Shown: positions 1-7,492 of the stretch, piece by piece
Layout of the letters: every line of letters begins with the position of its first letter
Numbering within the stretch: position 1 is the stretch's first letter
Source: Propionibacteriaceae bacterium
GTDB lineage: Bacteria > Actinomycetota > Actinomycetes > Propionibacteriales > Propionibacteriaceae
DNA length: 64,000 nucleotides
Direction of reading: 5' to 3'
NCBI GenBank assembly: GCA_027492545.1
Contig: JAPUEL010000096.1
Location: 1 to 64,000, forward strand
Notes under the pieces: model-generated
What the model was told of the DNA's origin: nothing
Database searches by the model: none
Seen by the model: only the letters and a program-made list of their open reading frames with translations
Position numbers and translations under genes: made by a program

Positions 1-54
1 TCCTACGTCAGCGGCACCGTGCTCGGGGTCACGGGCGGTCGCCCGGTGTTCTGA
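1..54 (+). CDS. C-terminal end of a probable short-chain dehydrogenase/reductase (partial)
   Basis: Only the last 17 codons and the TGA stop are in the window. The residues end in GVTGGRPVF, which resembles the C-terminal tail of many classical SDR oxidoreductases, where a G-x-x-x-x-V-x-G-G motif closes the protein. The gene begins upstream and converges on the topoisomerase gene, with only 3 bases between the two stops. The family call rests on one short motif, so it is tentative; the substrate cannot be inferred. Confidence 0.5.
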   Translation, partial: SYVSGTVLGVTGGRPVF

Positions 55-57
55 GTC

Positions 58-1056
58 TCAGCCGAGCAACTCCAGGACGGCTCTCTCCAACCCCGCCTGA
101 CGGGCCTGGGGGGAGCCGTACCTGCGGCCGGTGGCCTCGGCGATGGTCACCCCGGCCTCGTAGGCGTCGATCACGCGTGGGTCGATGTACGACGAGCGCG
201 CCACCGTCGGCGTGTTCCCGAGGTAGCCCGCCACCTCGACCACAGCCTGCCTGATGGCCCGCTTCCGTGAGGACTCGGTGTCGCCGGGCTCCTCCGACTG
301 GGCCAGCTCCGCCGCGGCGATCACTGTGGCGTGCCAGGTCCGGAAGTCCTTGGCCGTGAGCCTGCCGTCGAGCAGCTCCCGCAGGTAGGCGTTGACGGCG
401 GCGCTGGTGAGGTCCCGCCAGCCCCCGTCGACCCGGTAGGCCAGCAGCCTGGGGCTGTCGTCGCGGCGGCGGCGCAGCCGATCCAGCACCACCACCGCGG
501 CGGGGTCGTCCACCTCGACGGTGTGCTCCACGCCGGACTTGCCGGTGAATCTGAACACCAGCGCGTCGCCGGCCCGGCGGACGTGCCGGCGCTCCAGGGT
601 GGTCAGCCCGAAGGAGCCGTGGGCGTCGCTGTAGGCGTCGTTTCCGATGCGGAAGTAGCCCACGTCGAGCAGTCGGACGGCGGCCGCTGCCGCCCGCTCG
701 ATCGGCATGCCGTCGAGCTCGAGGTCGCGCGTGATCCTGCGTCTGGCCGCGGGCAGGTGCTCCGCCGCGGCGGCGACCCGTTCGAACTTGGAGCGATCGC
801 GCCGCGCGCGCCACGCCGGGTGGTACAGGTACTGGCGGCGCCCTGCGTCGTCGGTGCCGACGGCCTGGAGGTGTCCGTTGGGATGGGGGCAGATCCACAC
901 GTCGGTCCATGCCGGGGGGATGGCGAGCGCGCGGATGCGTTCCACCTCCGAATCGTCCAGGGGACGGCCGTCGGAGTCCCGGTAGCCGAAACCCGAGCCG
1001 TGGCGACGGCGCGTATACCCGGGTGCGCTCGGATCGACGCGGCGCAGGCGCATCAT
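58..1056 (-). CDS. DNA topoisomerase IB (poxvirus-type)
   Basis: Type IB topoisomerase, which relaxes supercoils by nicking one strand through a 3'-phosphotyrosyl bond without ATP. About 332 residues, normal for bacterial TopIB. The N-terminal DNA-clamp domain carries the family segment IPPAWTDVWICPHPNGHLQA. The catalytic domain carries FRFTGKSGVEH (substrate-clamping Lys/Arg region), and the likely nucleophile is the Tyr of SSYIDP near residue 290. The ATG at 1056 overlaps the TGA of the upstream macrodomain gene (ATGA), so the two are probably translationally coupled; a second ATG at 1053 is also possible. A longer reading to 1191 would run inside the macrodomain gene and is rejected. The coupling to an ADP-ribose-binding protein is the unusual part. 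Confidence 0.9.
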   Translation of the reverse strand: MMRLRRVDPSAPGYTRRRHGSGFGYRDSDGRPLDDSEVERIRALAIPPAWTDVWICPHPNGHLQAVGTDDAGRRQYLYHPAWRARRDRSKFERVAAAAEHLPAARRRITRDLELDGMPIERAAAAAVRLLDVGYFRIGNDAYSDAHGSFGLTTLERRHVRRAGDALVFRFTGKSGVEHTVEVDDPAAVVVLDRLRRRRDDSPRLLAYRVDGGWRDLTSAAVNAYLRELLDGRLTAKDFRTWHATVIAAAELAQSEEPGDTESSRKRAIRQAVVEVAGYLGNTPTVARSSYIDPRVIDAYEAGVTIAEATGRRYGSPQARQAGLERAVLELLG

Positions 1057-1970
1057 GCATCCCCTGGCGGATGGGGGAACCGGACACCACTGCCCCAGCC
1101 GATCTCCCAGCCTGCCGCGTCGTCGAAGTAGTCGGCCGAGGCGATCGGCAGCCGGTCCGCCACCGTCCTGGTCATGAGCTCGGCGTACCACGCGACGTAG
1201 GCGGGATCGTCGGAGGTGGGGGCGACGCCCGGCCAGTAGCCGAGGATCAGGTCCGCCACCGCGTCGGGGGAGGTGGTCGACGTGACCTCGCCTCCGGCGA
1301 AGCGGGTCAGGTCCCCGGTGGAATACCGCAGGACAGGCTGGTCGGCCCCGTGGACCGTCAGTGTGGCGCGCCAGTGCATGCCCGACGGGCTGACGCTCGG
1401 CAGGATCCGAACCCTGTGATAGCCCCGCCGGTGCAGCACCTCGACTGCCTGGAGGATGCGCATCGGAGTCCCGGCGGCCAACGCCCGGTGAAGCTCCTCG
1501 AGGATGGCCTGCGTCGGCGTGACGAGCCGGACGTCGATGACCGTCGACGGGGTCGCCGCGATCGTCTCTACGGCCGCCGCGACCGCATCACTCAGCGGCC
1601 AGCCGTATACCCCCGCACTGATGAGCGGGAACGCCACGCTGCGGGCACCCAGCTCGTCGGCCACGCCCAGCGCGCGGCGGTAGCAGGACTCGAGCAGCGC
1701 ACGGTCCCGCTGGCCCGCGGCGTAGTTGGGGCCGACGGTGTGGATCACCCAGCGGGCGGGCAGGTCTCCTCCGGTGGTCCAGCCGGCGTCCCCCGTCGCC
1801 AGGCCGTCGGGGAAGCGGGCGATGCAGTCGCGCAGCACTGCAGGTCCACCGGCGCGGTGGATGGCGCCGTCGACGCCCCCTCCGCCGCGCATCCGGTTGT
1901 TGGCGGCGTTGACGATCGCGTCGACCCGCTGGGTGGTGATGTCGCCGAGCACGGCGGTGAGGGCGGCCAT
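1053..1970 (-). CDS. macrodomain protein (ADP-ribose binding or hydrolysing) with a C-terminal extension
   Basis: About 305 residues. Residues 1-170 form a macrodomain of the O-acetyl-ADP-ribose deacetylase type: the start gives VLGDIT, then VDAIVNAANN, a GGGGVDGAIHRAGG loop, and PLISAGVYGWP. The Asn of NAANN and the glycine-rich loops are the usual ADP-ribose contacts, so removal or binding of ADP-ribose is likely. Residues about 175-305 form a second, non-macro domain rich in Trp and Asp (for example GWEIGWGSG) whose function I do not recognise. The chosen ATG has a GGAGG-like ribosome site just upstream; longer readings would run into the ABC transporter leader. The stop overlaps the topoisomerase start. 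Confidence 0.85.
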   Translation of the reverse strand: MAALTAVLGDITTQRVDAIVNAANNRMRGGGGVDGAIHRAGGPAVLRDCIARFPDGLATGDAGWTTGGDLPARWVIHTVGPNYAAGQRDRALLESCYRRALGVADELGARSVAFPLISAGVYGWPLSDAVAAAVETIAATPSTVIDVRLVTPTQAILEELHRALAAGTPMRILQAVEVLHRRGYHRVRILPSVSPSGMHWRATLTVHGADQPVLRYSTGDLTRFAGGEVTSTTSPDAVADLILGYWPGVAPTSDDPAYVAWYAELMTRTVADRLPIASADYFDDAAGWEIGWGSGVRFPHPPGDA

Positions 1971-2052
1971 GCCTCCAGTGTGGCGCGTCGACCCCGGGGC
2001 CGAGCCCGGATGGTTACGATTGAAGGTGGTTCCATCGCTCATCGGAGCAGGC

Positions 2053-2952
2053 ATGAACGTCATCGAGACGCAGAAGTTGACCAAGTCCTACGGGACCGCC
2101 CGGGGCATCGTCGATGTCGACATGTCGGTGCGTGAGGGTGAGATCTACGGCTTCATCGGGCCGAACGGGGCGGGGAAGTCCACCACCATCCGCACGCTGC
2201 TGGGCCTCATCCACCCCACCAGCGGCTCGGCGACGGTGTTCGGCAAGGACATCACGACGTTCGGTCCGGAGATCCGCCAGGAGGTGGGCTACCTGCCGTC
2301 GGAGGTCTTCTACTACGACGACATGCGCGCCATCGACCTCCTGAAGTACTCGGCCAGCTTCTACGCGGCCGATGCCAAGGCCACCGAGGCCAGGATCCGT
2401 GAACTTGCGGAGCTGTTCGACCTGGACCTCAGGAAGAAGATCGACGACCTGTCCTACGGCAACAAGAAGAAGGTCGGGATCATCCAGGGGCTCGCGCACC
2501 AGCCGAAGCTCATCATCCTCGACGAACCCACCGGCGGCCTCGATCCGCTGATCCAACAGGAGTTCTTCCACCGGTTGAGGGAGGAGAACCGGCGCGGCGC
2601 CACCATCCTGTTCTCCTCGCACATCCTGGGCGAGGTCCAGCGGCTGTGCGACCGGGTGGCCATCATCAAGGACGGGTCGATCATCAGGGTCGAGGAGATC
2701 AGGACGCTCCTGGAGAACCAGACGAAGCGGTTCCGGCTCGAGCTGGCCGGCCCGCCCGACGCGGCGCACTTCCAGCTCGACGGCGTCAGCGACCTGGCGG
2801 TCACGAACCACTCGGTCAGCTTCCTGTACCGGGGCCAGATGAACGCCGTCACCAGGGTGCTGGCGGGCCTGGACCTCGTCGACCTGCTGGTCGAGGAACC
2901 CGATCTTGAGGAGATCTTCCTCCACTACTACCAGCGGGGGGAGGAGCGGTGA
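2053..2952 (+). CDS. ABC transporter ATP-binding protein
   Basis: Nucleotide-binding subunit of an ABC-2 type exporter, 299 residues. Walker A GPNGAGKST is at residues 36-44. An LSYGNKKK signature and the Walker B segment ILDEPTGGLDP follow, then a switch His in SSHIL. The C-terminal 80 residues are the regulatory extension common in the antibiotic or bacteriocin exporter (BcrA/CcmA-like) group. The ATG at 2053 follows a GGAGCAGG ribosome site; upstream in-frame codons overlap the divergent macrodomain gene and are not used. The stop overlaps the GTG of the first permease, and a second permease follows, so this is a three-gene exporter operon. The transported substrate is unknown. Confidence 0.9.
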   Translation: MNVIETQKLTKSYGTARGIVDVDMSVREGEIYGFIGPNGAGKSTTIRTLLGLIHPTSGSATVFGKDITTFGPEIRQEVGYLPSEVFYYDDMRAIDLLKYSASFYAADAKATEARIRELAELFDLDLRKKIDDLSYGNKKKVGIIQGLAHQPKLIILDEPTGGLDPLIQQEFFHRLREENRRGATILFSSHILGEVQRLCDRVAIIKDGSIIRVEEIRTLLENQTKRFRLELAGPPDAAHFQLDGVSDLAVTNHSVSFLYRGQMNAVTRVLAGLDLVDLLVEEPDLEEIFLHYYQRGEER

Positions 2953-3749
2953 ACGTCTTCCTCCGCGAGCTGCGGGCCTACCGCGCCTCGACGATCACCT
3001 GGGTGGTGACGCTGTGCTCCCTGGTGGTGGTGTTCATGTCGCTGTACCCGGCGTTCACCCAGGACGTCGCCACGACGCGAGAGGTGTTCGAGCAGTTCCC
3101 CGACGTGGTCATGGTGGCGCTGAACATCTCGCTGGCGAGCTTCTTCACCATCTACGGGTTCTTCGGCTACCTGCTGGGGTTCGCGACCCTCGCCGGCGCC
3201 ATCCAGGCGATGAACCTCGGCACCGGCGTCATCTCCAAGGAGACCACCGGGAAGACCGCCGATTTCCTGCTCACCAAGCCCGTCACCCGATGGGCCGTGG
3301 TGAGCGCCAAGCTGGGCGCGGCCCTGGTCCTGCTGCTGATGACCAACGTCGTGTTCTCCGGCGTGGCCTACGGCGTCGCCTCGGTGATGGCCGACGAGCC
3401 GTTCGAGGCTTCCACCTTCCTCCTTATGGCCTCGACCCTGCTCCTCGTCCAGCTGTTCTTTCTCGCGCTGGGGGCGCTGTTCTCCGTGACGATCCCCCGG
3501 ATCAAGTCCGTGGTCGCGGTGTCGCTGCCCACCGTCTTCACCTTCTACATCGTCGGGATGCTCGGCGACGTCCTGGCCAACGACGAGGTCCGCTTCATCA
3601 CACCCTTCAAGTTCTTCGAGACCTCCGACATCATCGCCGACGGCGCCCTCGACGGGGTGTCGCTGGCCATCCTCGGCGGCTTCTGTGTCGCGGCGATCGG
3701 GCTGAGCTACCTGATCTACGCGCGCAAGGACATCCGGTCCTCGGTCTAG
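2949..3749 (+). CDS. ABC-2 type transporter permease
   Basis: Membrane subunit of the exporter, 266 residues with about six hydrophobic segments (near residues 15-35, 55-85, 110-135, 155-180, 185-205 and 235-260). The motif NLGTGVISKETTGKTADFLLTKPVTR matches the cytoplasmic loop of ABC-2 permeases that contact the ATPase. It starts at GTG 2949, overlapping the ATPase stop (GTGA), and ends 10 bases before the second permease. The two permeases share the layout KE-R/T-x-x-FL-KPITR, which suggests they are paralogues acting as a heterodimer. Confidence 0.88.
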   Translation: MNVFLRELRAYRASTITWVVTLCSLVVVFMSLYPAFTQDVATTREVFEQFPDVVMVALNISLASFFTIYGFFGYLLGFATLAGAIQAMNLGTGVISKETTGKTADFLLTKPVTRWAVVSAKLGAALVLLLMTNVVFSGVAYGVASVMADEPFEASTFLLMASTLLLVQLFFLALGALFSVTIPRIKSVVAVSLPTVFTFYIVGMLGDVLANDEVRFITPFKFFETSDIIADGALDGVSLAILGGFCVAAIGLSYLIYARKDIRSSV

Positions 3750-3759
3750 GCGGCGTGCG

Positions 3760-4554
3760 ATGAACGTGTTCAAGCGGGAGATGCGGGTGCACCGCCTGGG
3801 GCTGCTGTTCTGGTCCCTCGGCATGGTGGCCCTCGTCGGGGCCGGCATGGCGAAGTTCGCCGGCTACGAGGAGGCGGGCGAATCCGTGGAGGCGATGCTC
3901 GCCACGCTGCCCCGGGCGGTGCTCGTGGTGTTCGGGATGACCGGGTTCGACCTGTCCACCGCCATCGGGTTCTTCGGCGTGCTGTTCCTCTACATCGCGG
4001 TGATGGGGGCCGTGCACGCCGTCCTGCTCGGCTCGACGCTCGTCTCGAAGGAGGAGCGGGACAGGACCTCGGAGTTCCTCTTCGCCAAGCCCATCACCCG
4101 TGGCTCGGCGCTCACCGGGAAGCTGCTCGCCGGACTCGCCAACGTGCTCATCCTCAATCTCGTGACCGCGTTCTCGTCGTTGTACTTCGTGGGCTTCTTC
4201 GGTGACGGCAGCTCCAGCGGCACGATCCAGGTGTTGATGGCCGGCCTGCTGATCCTCCAGCTGATCTTCCTCTCGCTCGGGGCGCTGGTGGCGGGGCTGG
4301 CGAGGAAGCCGAAGGCGGCACCGTCGCGGGCCACGTCGGTGATGTTCCTGACCTTCCTCCTGTACTACCTGGTCAACCTCGACGAGAACCTCTCCTTCCT
4401 GCGGTTCCTGACCCCGTTCAAGTACTTCGACGCCGCCACGCTGCTCGCCGACGGCGCCCTGGATCCGGTGTTCGTCGCGCTGTCGGCAGTGATCATCGTC
4501 CTCGCCGTGGCTGGGACGTACCGCTTCTTCGCAGCGCGCGACCTCACGGTGTGA
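3760..4554 (+). CDS. ABC-2 type transporter permease (second copy)
   Basis: 264 residues, six predicted membrane segments. It has the same loop as its neighbour (SKEERDRTSEFLFAKPITRG) and a similar C-terminal TPFKYFDAATLLADGAL stretch, so the pair arose by duplication. It is the last gene of the ATPase-permease-permease operon. A GC-rich hairpin with an A/T edge follows within 10 bases of the stop. Substrate and physiological role are unknown; lantibiotic or drug export is the usual role for this architecture, but nothing here proves it. Confidence 0.87.
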   Translation: MNVFKREMRVHRLGLLFWSLGMVALVGAGMAKFAGYEEAGESVEAMLATLPRAVLVVFGMTGFDLSTAIGFFGVLFLYIAVMGAVHAVLLGSTLVSKEERDRTSEFLFAKPITRGSALTGKLLAGLANVLILNLVTAFSSLYFVGFFGDGSSSGTIQVLMAGLLILQLIFLSLGALVAGLARKPKAAPSRATSVMFLTFLLYYLVNLDENLSFLRFLTPFKYFDAATLLADGALDPVFVALSAVIIVLAVAGTYRFFAARDLTV

Positions 4555-4560
4555 GACATG

Positions 4561-4591
4561 CAAAAACCCGGCCCACACGGACCGGGTTTGC
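4561..4591. terminator. hairpin terminator between convergent ABC operon and tRNA-His
   Basis: Perfect 8-bp stem AAACCCGG (4564-4571) with CCGGGTTT (4582-4589) around a 10-nt loop. The flanking A and T runs make it usable on both strands. It ends directly at the encoded CCA of the minus-strand tRNA-His, so it can end both transcripts. Confidence 0.75.
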
Positions 4592-4668
4592 TGGGGTGAG
4601 TAACGGGACTTGAACCCGCGGCCCCCTGGACCACAACCAGGTGCTCTACCAGCTGAGCTATACCCACC
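4592..4668 (-). tRNA. tRNA-His (GTG)
   Basis: Full cloverleaf on the minus strand. The acceptor stem GTGGGTA pairs with TACTCAC with one G-T pair. There is an extra 5' G (position -1) typical of tRNA-His. The D arm is AGCTCAGCTGGTAGAGC, the anticodon loop holds GTG, and the T arm contains GGTTCAAGTCC. CCA is encoded. Confidence 0.96.
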
Positions 4669-4737
4669 ATCCGGCGCCGCACCCCGAGGGCCGCGACGAC
4701 TGAGAAACAATAGCGCACCCCTGCTGGCCAGGCGAAA

Positions 4738-5355
4738 TCACCCTGCCGCGGCGCCCGTCACCGCGCCCCGGTGACGCTCCGCGATGGCACGGAGCTCCGC
4801 CGTCGAGGGCCCAGGAGCCTTGACGAAGACGGCCTCGCGGTAGTAGCGCAACTCCTCGATGGACTCCTGGATGTCGGCGAGCGCCCGATGGTTGCCGGCC
4901 TTCTTCGGCGCCTGGTAGTGGACCCGCGGGAACCAGCGCTTCGCCAGTTCCTTCAGGGTGGACACGTCCACGTTGCGGTAGTGCACCCACTGCTCGAGTT
5001 CCGGCATGTCGCGGGCGAGGAAGGCGCGGTCCGTGCCGATGGTGTTGCCGGCCAAGGGCACCTTGCGGGCCACGGGGGCGTGCGCGCGGACGTAGTCCAT
5101 GACCCGCTCGGTGGCCTCCTCCATGGTGAGCCCCGTCGGTAGAGCGTCCAGGAGCCCCGACTTGGTGTGCATGTCGCGGACGTAGTCGCCCATCTGCGCC
5201 AGCGCCTCGTCGGTGGGCCGGATGAGCAGGTCGACGCCCTCGCCCAGGACGTTGAGATCGCCGTCGGTGACCAGCACTGCCACCTCGATCAGCGCATCGT
5301 GGACCAGGTCCAGCCCGGTCATCTCGCAGTCGACCCACACCAGTTTCTCGCTCAT
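4738..5355 (-). CDS. orn: oligoribonuclease
   Basis: 3'-5' exoribonuclease that degrades 2-5 nt RNAs and pGpG to mononucleotides. About 205 residues, near the family norm. The DEDDh motifs are visible: exo I WVDCEMTGLD at residues 7-16, exo II around the mid-protein AGNTIGTDRAFL segment, and exo III with the HRALADI histidine and aspartate near the C terminus. I chose ATG 5355 (MSEKLVWVDC) rather than the longer reading at 5367: it matches the usual N terminus and lies 8 nt after a TAGTGT box, consistent with a leaderless mRNA. The gene lies between two tRNA genes. Confidence 0.95.
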   Translation of the reverse strand: MSEKLVWVDCEMTGLDLVHDALIEVAVLVTDGDLNVLGEGVDLLIRPTDEALAQMGDYVRDMHTKSGLLDALPTGLTMEEATERVMDYVRAHAPVARKVPLAGNTIGTDRAFLARDMPELEQWVHYRNVDVSTLKELAKRWFPRVHYQAPKKAGNHRALADIQESIEELRYYREAVFVKAPGPSTAELRAIAERHRGAVTGAAAG

Positions 5356-5363
5356 GGGAGCCC

Positions 5364-5369
5364 ACACTA
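5364..5369 (-). promoter_or_regulatory. -10 box (TAGTGT) for leaderless orn
   Basis: TAGTGT on the minus strand ends 8 nt before the orn ATG. That spacing leaves no room for a leader, so transcription probably starts at or next to the start codon. I did not find a convincing -35 box. Confidence 0.45.
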
Positions 5370-5384
5370 GACTCGATGCGGTCA

Positions 5385-5460
5385 GCCCCAGTAGCTCAGC
5401 GGATAGAGCATCTGACTTCTAATCAGCCGGTCGCAGGTTCGAGTCCTGCCTGGGGCGCCA
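5385..5460 (+). tRNA. tRNA-Arg (TCT)
   Basis: Complete cloverleaf on the plus strand. Acceptor GCCCCAG pairs with CTGGGGC, the D arm is TAGCTCAGCGGATAGAGCA, and the anticodon loop CTTCTAA gives anticodon TCT. The T arm is GCAGGTTCGAGTCCTGC, and the CCA end is encoded (5458-5460). Confidence 0.96.
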
Positions 5461-5463
5461 CGC

Positions 5464-6054
5464 TCACAGGGACCAGTTGGCCAGCTCGACGAAGTCGAAC
5501 GTGCCCCTCTCCGGCCGTACCGTCACCGAGACCAGGTGCGCCTTGCCCACCCGCACCCGGCCCAGCGCCGGTGCGCCGTCGAGGCGGGCCCTCAGCTCCT
5601 CGTCGGTCACGTCCCCGGTCGCGTAGGCCAGCGTCACGTGGGGCGCGTACGGGCGGTCCGGCATGGTGCCGCCGAAGGTGGCCAGCGCGGCCCGGCGCAC
5701 GCCGTCCACCAGCGCGTCCCACCCGGGTGTCGCCTCCGCCACGCACTCGACGGCGACGTCGTGGACCTGTGGCGCCCCCAGCTCCAGGTCGAAGGCGGCG
5801 ACGCCGGCCAGTTCGGCGGTGAGTGCATCGGCGAGCCTGGTCAGCTCGGTCATCGCGATGTCGTCGAACTGGGCCAGCCTGGTGACGGTGAAGTGGAGCC
5901 AGGCGCGGGGCATCGGCGGCAGCTCGGGGAGGCCCGCGAGGCGGGCCTGCAGCTCCTCGATCCGGTCGGCCACGCCCTCGTCGGGCAGAACATAGACGTG
6001 CAGCGAGCCGTCGTTGTGGTCCCAGGGCGCCATGGAGTCGAAGAAGCTCTGCAT
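5464..6054 (-). CDS. 2'-5' RNA ligase-like 2H phosphoesterase
   Basis: 196-residue member of the 2H phosphoesterase superfamily (LigT/ThpR-like), identified by two H-x-T/S-x motifs: HFTVTRL near residue 58 and HVTLAYA near residue 143. These histidines act on 2',3'-cyclic phosphates or 2'-5' linkages in RNA. The first residues contain FFDSMAPWDHNDGSLHVYVLPD. I chose ATG 6054, not the longer reading to 6237, because the latter covers the divergent PrsW gene and a TACGGT -10 box sits 6 nt before this ATG. The physiological RNA substrate is unknown. Confidence 0.85.
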   Translation of the reverse strand: MQSFFDSMAPWDHNDGSLHVYVLPDEGVADRIEELQARLAGLPELPPMPRAWLHFTVTRLAQFDDIAMTELTRLADALTAELAGVAAFDLELGAPQVHDVAVECVAEATPGWDALVDGVRRAALATFGGTMPDRPYAPHVTLAYATGDVTDEELRARLDGAPALGRVRVGKAHLVSVTVRPERGTFDFVELANWSL

Positions 6055-6060
6055 GGCCCC

Positions 6061-6106
6061 ACCGTAACCGCATCGACCCTGGCCCGGAGACGCGGCCGGG
6101 TAGGCT
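6061..6106. promoter_or_regulatory. divergent -10 boxes for the 2H phosphoesterase and PrsW genes
   Basis: TACGGT (minus strand, 6061-6066) ends 6 nt before the phosphoesterase ATG. TAGGCT (plus strand, 6101-6106) ends 9 nt before the PrsW ATG. Both genes would be read from leaderless or nearly leaderless mRNAs. -35 boxes are not obvious. Confidence 0.4.
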
Positions 6107-6115
6107 GTCGCCATC

Positions 6116-7492
6116 ATGACTACCGCGGAGATCGACACCAGGGAGAGACGGCTCAACGGGCTGCCGGTGCCCACGTCGGGCCCGTGGTACCGGCGCATGC
6201 TCGCCAACCCGCTGTTCTGGATGACGATCATCCTCATCCCGGCCTACGCCTACTTCCTCTACGCCCAGTACTGGATCCTCGCCCCGTCGCAGACGTTCGA
6301 GGACGGGACGGAGACGCTCGGCATCACCGACGAGGCGTTCCGCAAGGCCGCCTTCTGGGCGATGTGGACGGCGCTGGCCTACTCGGTCCTGTTCATCTGG
6401 CTGGACCGCTTCCGGGCGTCCTCCCCGGTGGTGTGGATCCTCACCTTCCTCTGGGGAGCGTGCGCCTCCACCTGGATCTCCATCCACGTGAACTCGTGGG
6501 CCGCCGAGATGATGGCCACCACGGAGGCCAACTCGGACACCGGCTCGCGCGCGGCGGTGTTCTCGGCGCCGTTCATCGAGGAGTTGTCGAAGGCCACCAT
6601 CCTGGTGGTGCTCGTCCTGTTCTGGCGGCGTCGGATGGTGTCGCGGCTGAGCCTGGTGGCGCTCGCGGGCCTGTCGGCCGTCGGCTTCGCCTTCACCGAG
6701 AACATCATCTACTACGCGCGCGTCTGGATGCAGGCCACGCACGACATCACCATCGCCAACCCCGACGAGACCATGCTCGAGCTGGTGATGCTTCGCGGCG
6801 TCTACACCTCGTTCGGGCACCCGCTGTTCACCCTGATGACCGCCTCCGGGCTGGTGATCGGGCTGGGGGCGCGCAGCAGGATCGTGCGCGTCCTCGCGCC
6901 CGTGGGCGGGTTCCTGCTCGCGTGCGCCGGCCACATGCTGTTCAACGGACTGGCCTCCACCAACCCCATGGACCAGCTTCAGCGCGCCTGGTTCCTCGCC
7001 CTCGGACTGGTGGGTGTCATCATCATCTCCCTCATCGTCAGCGTCGTCGGCAACGGCCAGTTGATCCGGGCGCGGCTCACCGACTTCCAGCGCGCCGGGT
7101 GGTTGAGCGAGGGCGACGTCGCCGTGTTCGGCGGCCCGCTCAAGCGCACCAAGCTGCTGTGGTTCGCGCTCTTCCGCGGCCCCCGCACCTGGTGGCACAC
7201 CGCCAGGTTGGTGCGCCGGGTCACCGAGCTGGCCTACCTCCGCAACTCCATGACCCGGGGCCTCGTCGGGGAGGCCGGGCACCGCCACGCGCACGACCTC
7301 ATCCACGAGATCGATGCGCTGCGCGGCAAGGCGCTCACCGACACCGCAGGGCTGCGCCTCATCGAGCGGCGCCGCGGTCGCCAGCTGCCGCCGCCGCTGC
7401 CGGACGGCGCCACCCCCGGCCCCGTCATCGCAACGTACCCTCCGCCCCAGGCCCCGGGCCCGGCGGGCGTCGGCGGGAACTGGCCGCGATGA
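6116..7492 (+). CDS. PrsW-family intramembrane metalloprotease
   Basis: 458-residue polytopic membrane protein. The PrsW active-site set is present: FIEELSK (E155, E156, K159), FTEN with E195, H235 in SFGHPLF, and H273 in AGHMLFN, each inside a hydrophobic segment. Eight or so membrane segments span residues 33-305; a cytoplasmic tail of about 150 residues follows, ending in a Pro-rich stretch. PrsW proteases cleave membrane-bound anti-sigma factors in Bacillus; the substrate here is unknown. The stop overlaps the ATG of a dynamin-like GTPase, and a second one follows, so the protease is made with a membrane-remodelling pair. Confidence 0.88.
   Translation: MTTAEIDTRERRLNGLPVPTSGPWYRRMLANPLFWMTIILIPAYAYFLYAQYWILAPSQTFEDGTETLGITDEAFRKAAFWAMWTALAYSVLFIWLDRFRASSPVVWILTFLWGACASTWISIHVNSWAAEMMATTEANSDTGSRAAVFSAPFIEELSKATILVVLVLFWRRRMVSRLSLVALAGLSAVGFAFTENIIYYARVWMQATHDITIANPDETMLELVMLRGVYTSFGHPLFTLMTASGLVIGLGARSRIVRVLAPVGGFLLACAGHMLFNGLASTNPMDQLQRAWFLALGLVGVIIISLIVSVVGNGQLIRARLTDFQRAGWLSEGDVAVFGGPLKRTKLLWFALFRGPRTWWHTARLVRRVTELAYLRNSMTRGLVGEAGHRHAHDLIHEIDALRGKALTDTAGLRLIERRRGRQLPPPLPDGATPGPVIATYPPPQAPGPAGVGGNWPR

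Noticed and set aside
1971..2084. Longer N terminus of the macrodomain protein
   Set aside because: It overlaps the leader and start of the divergent ABC operon and adds no macrodomain sequence.
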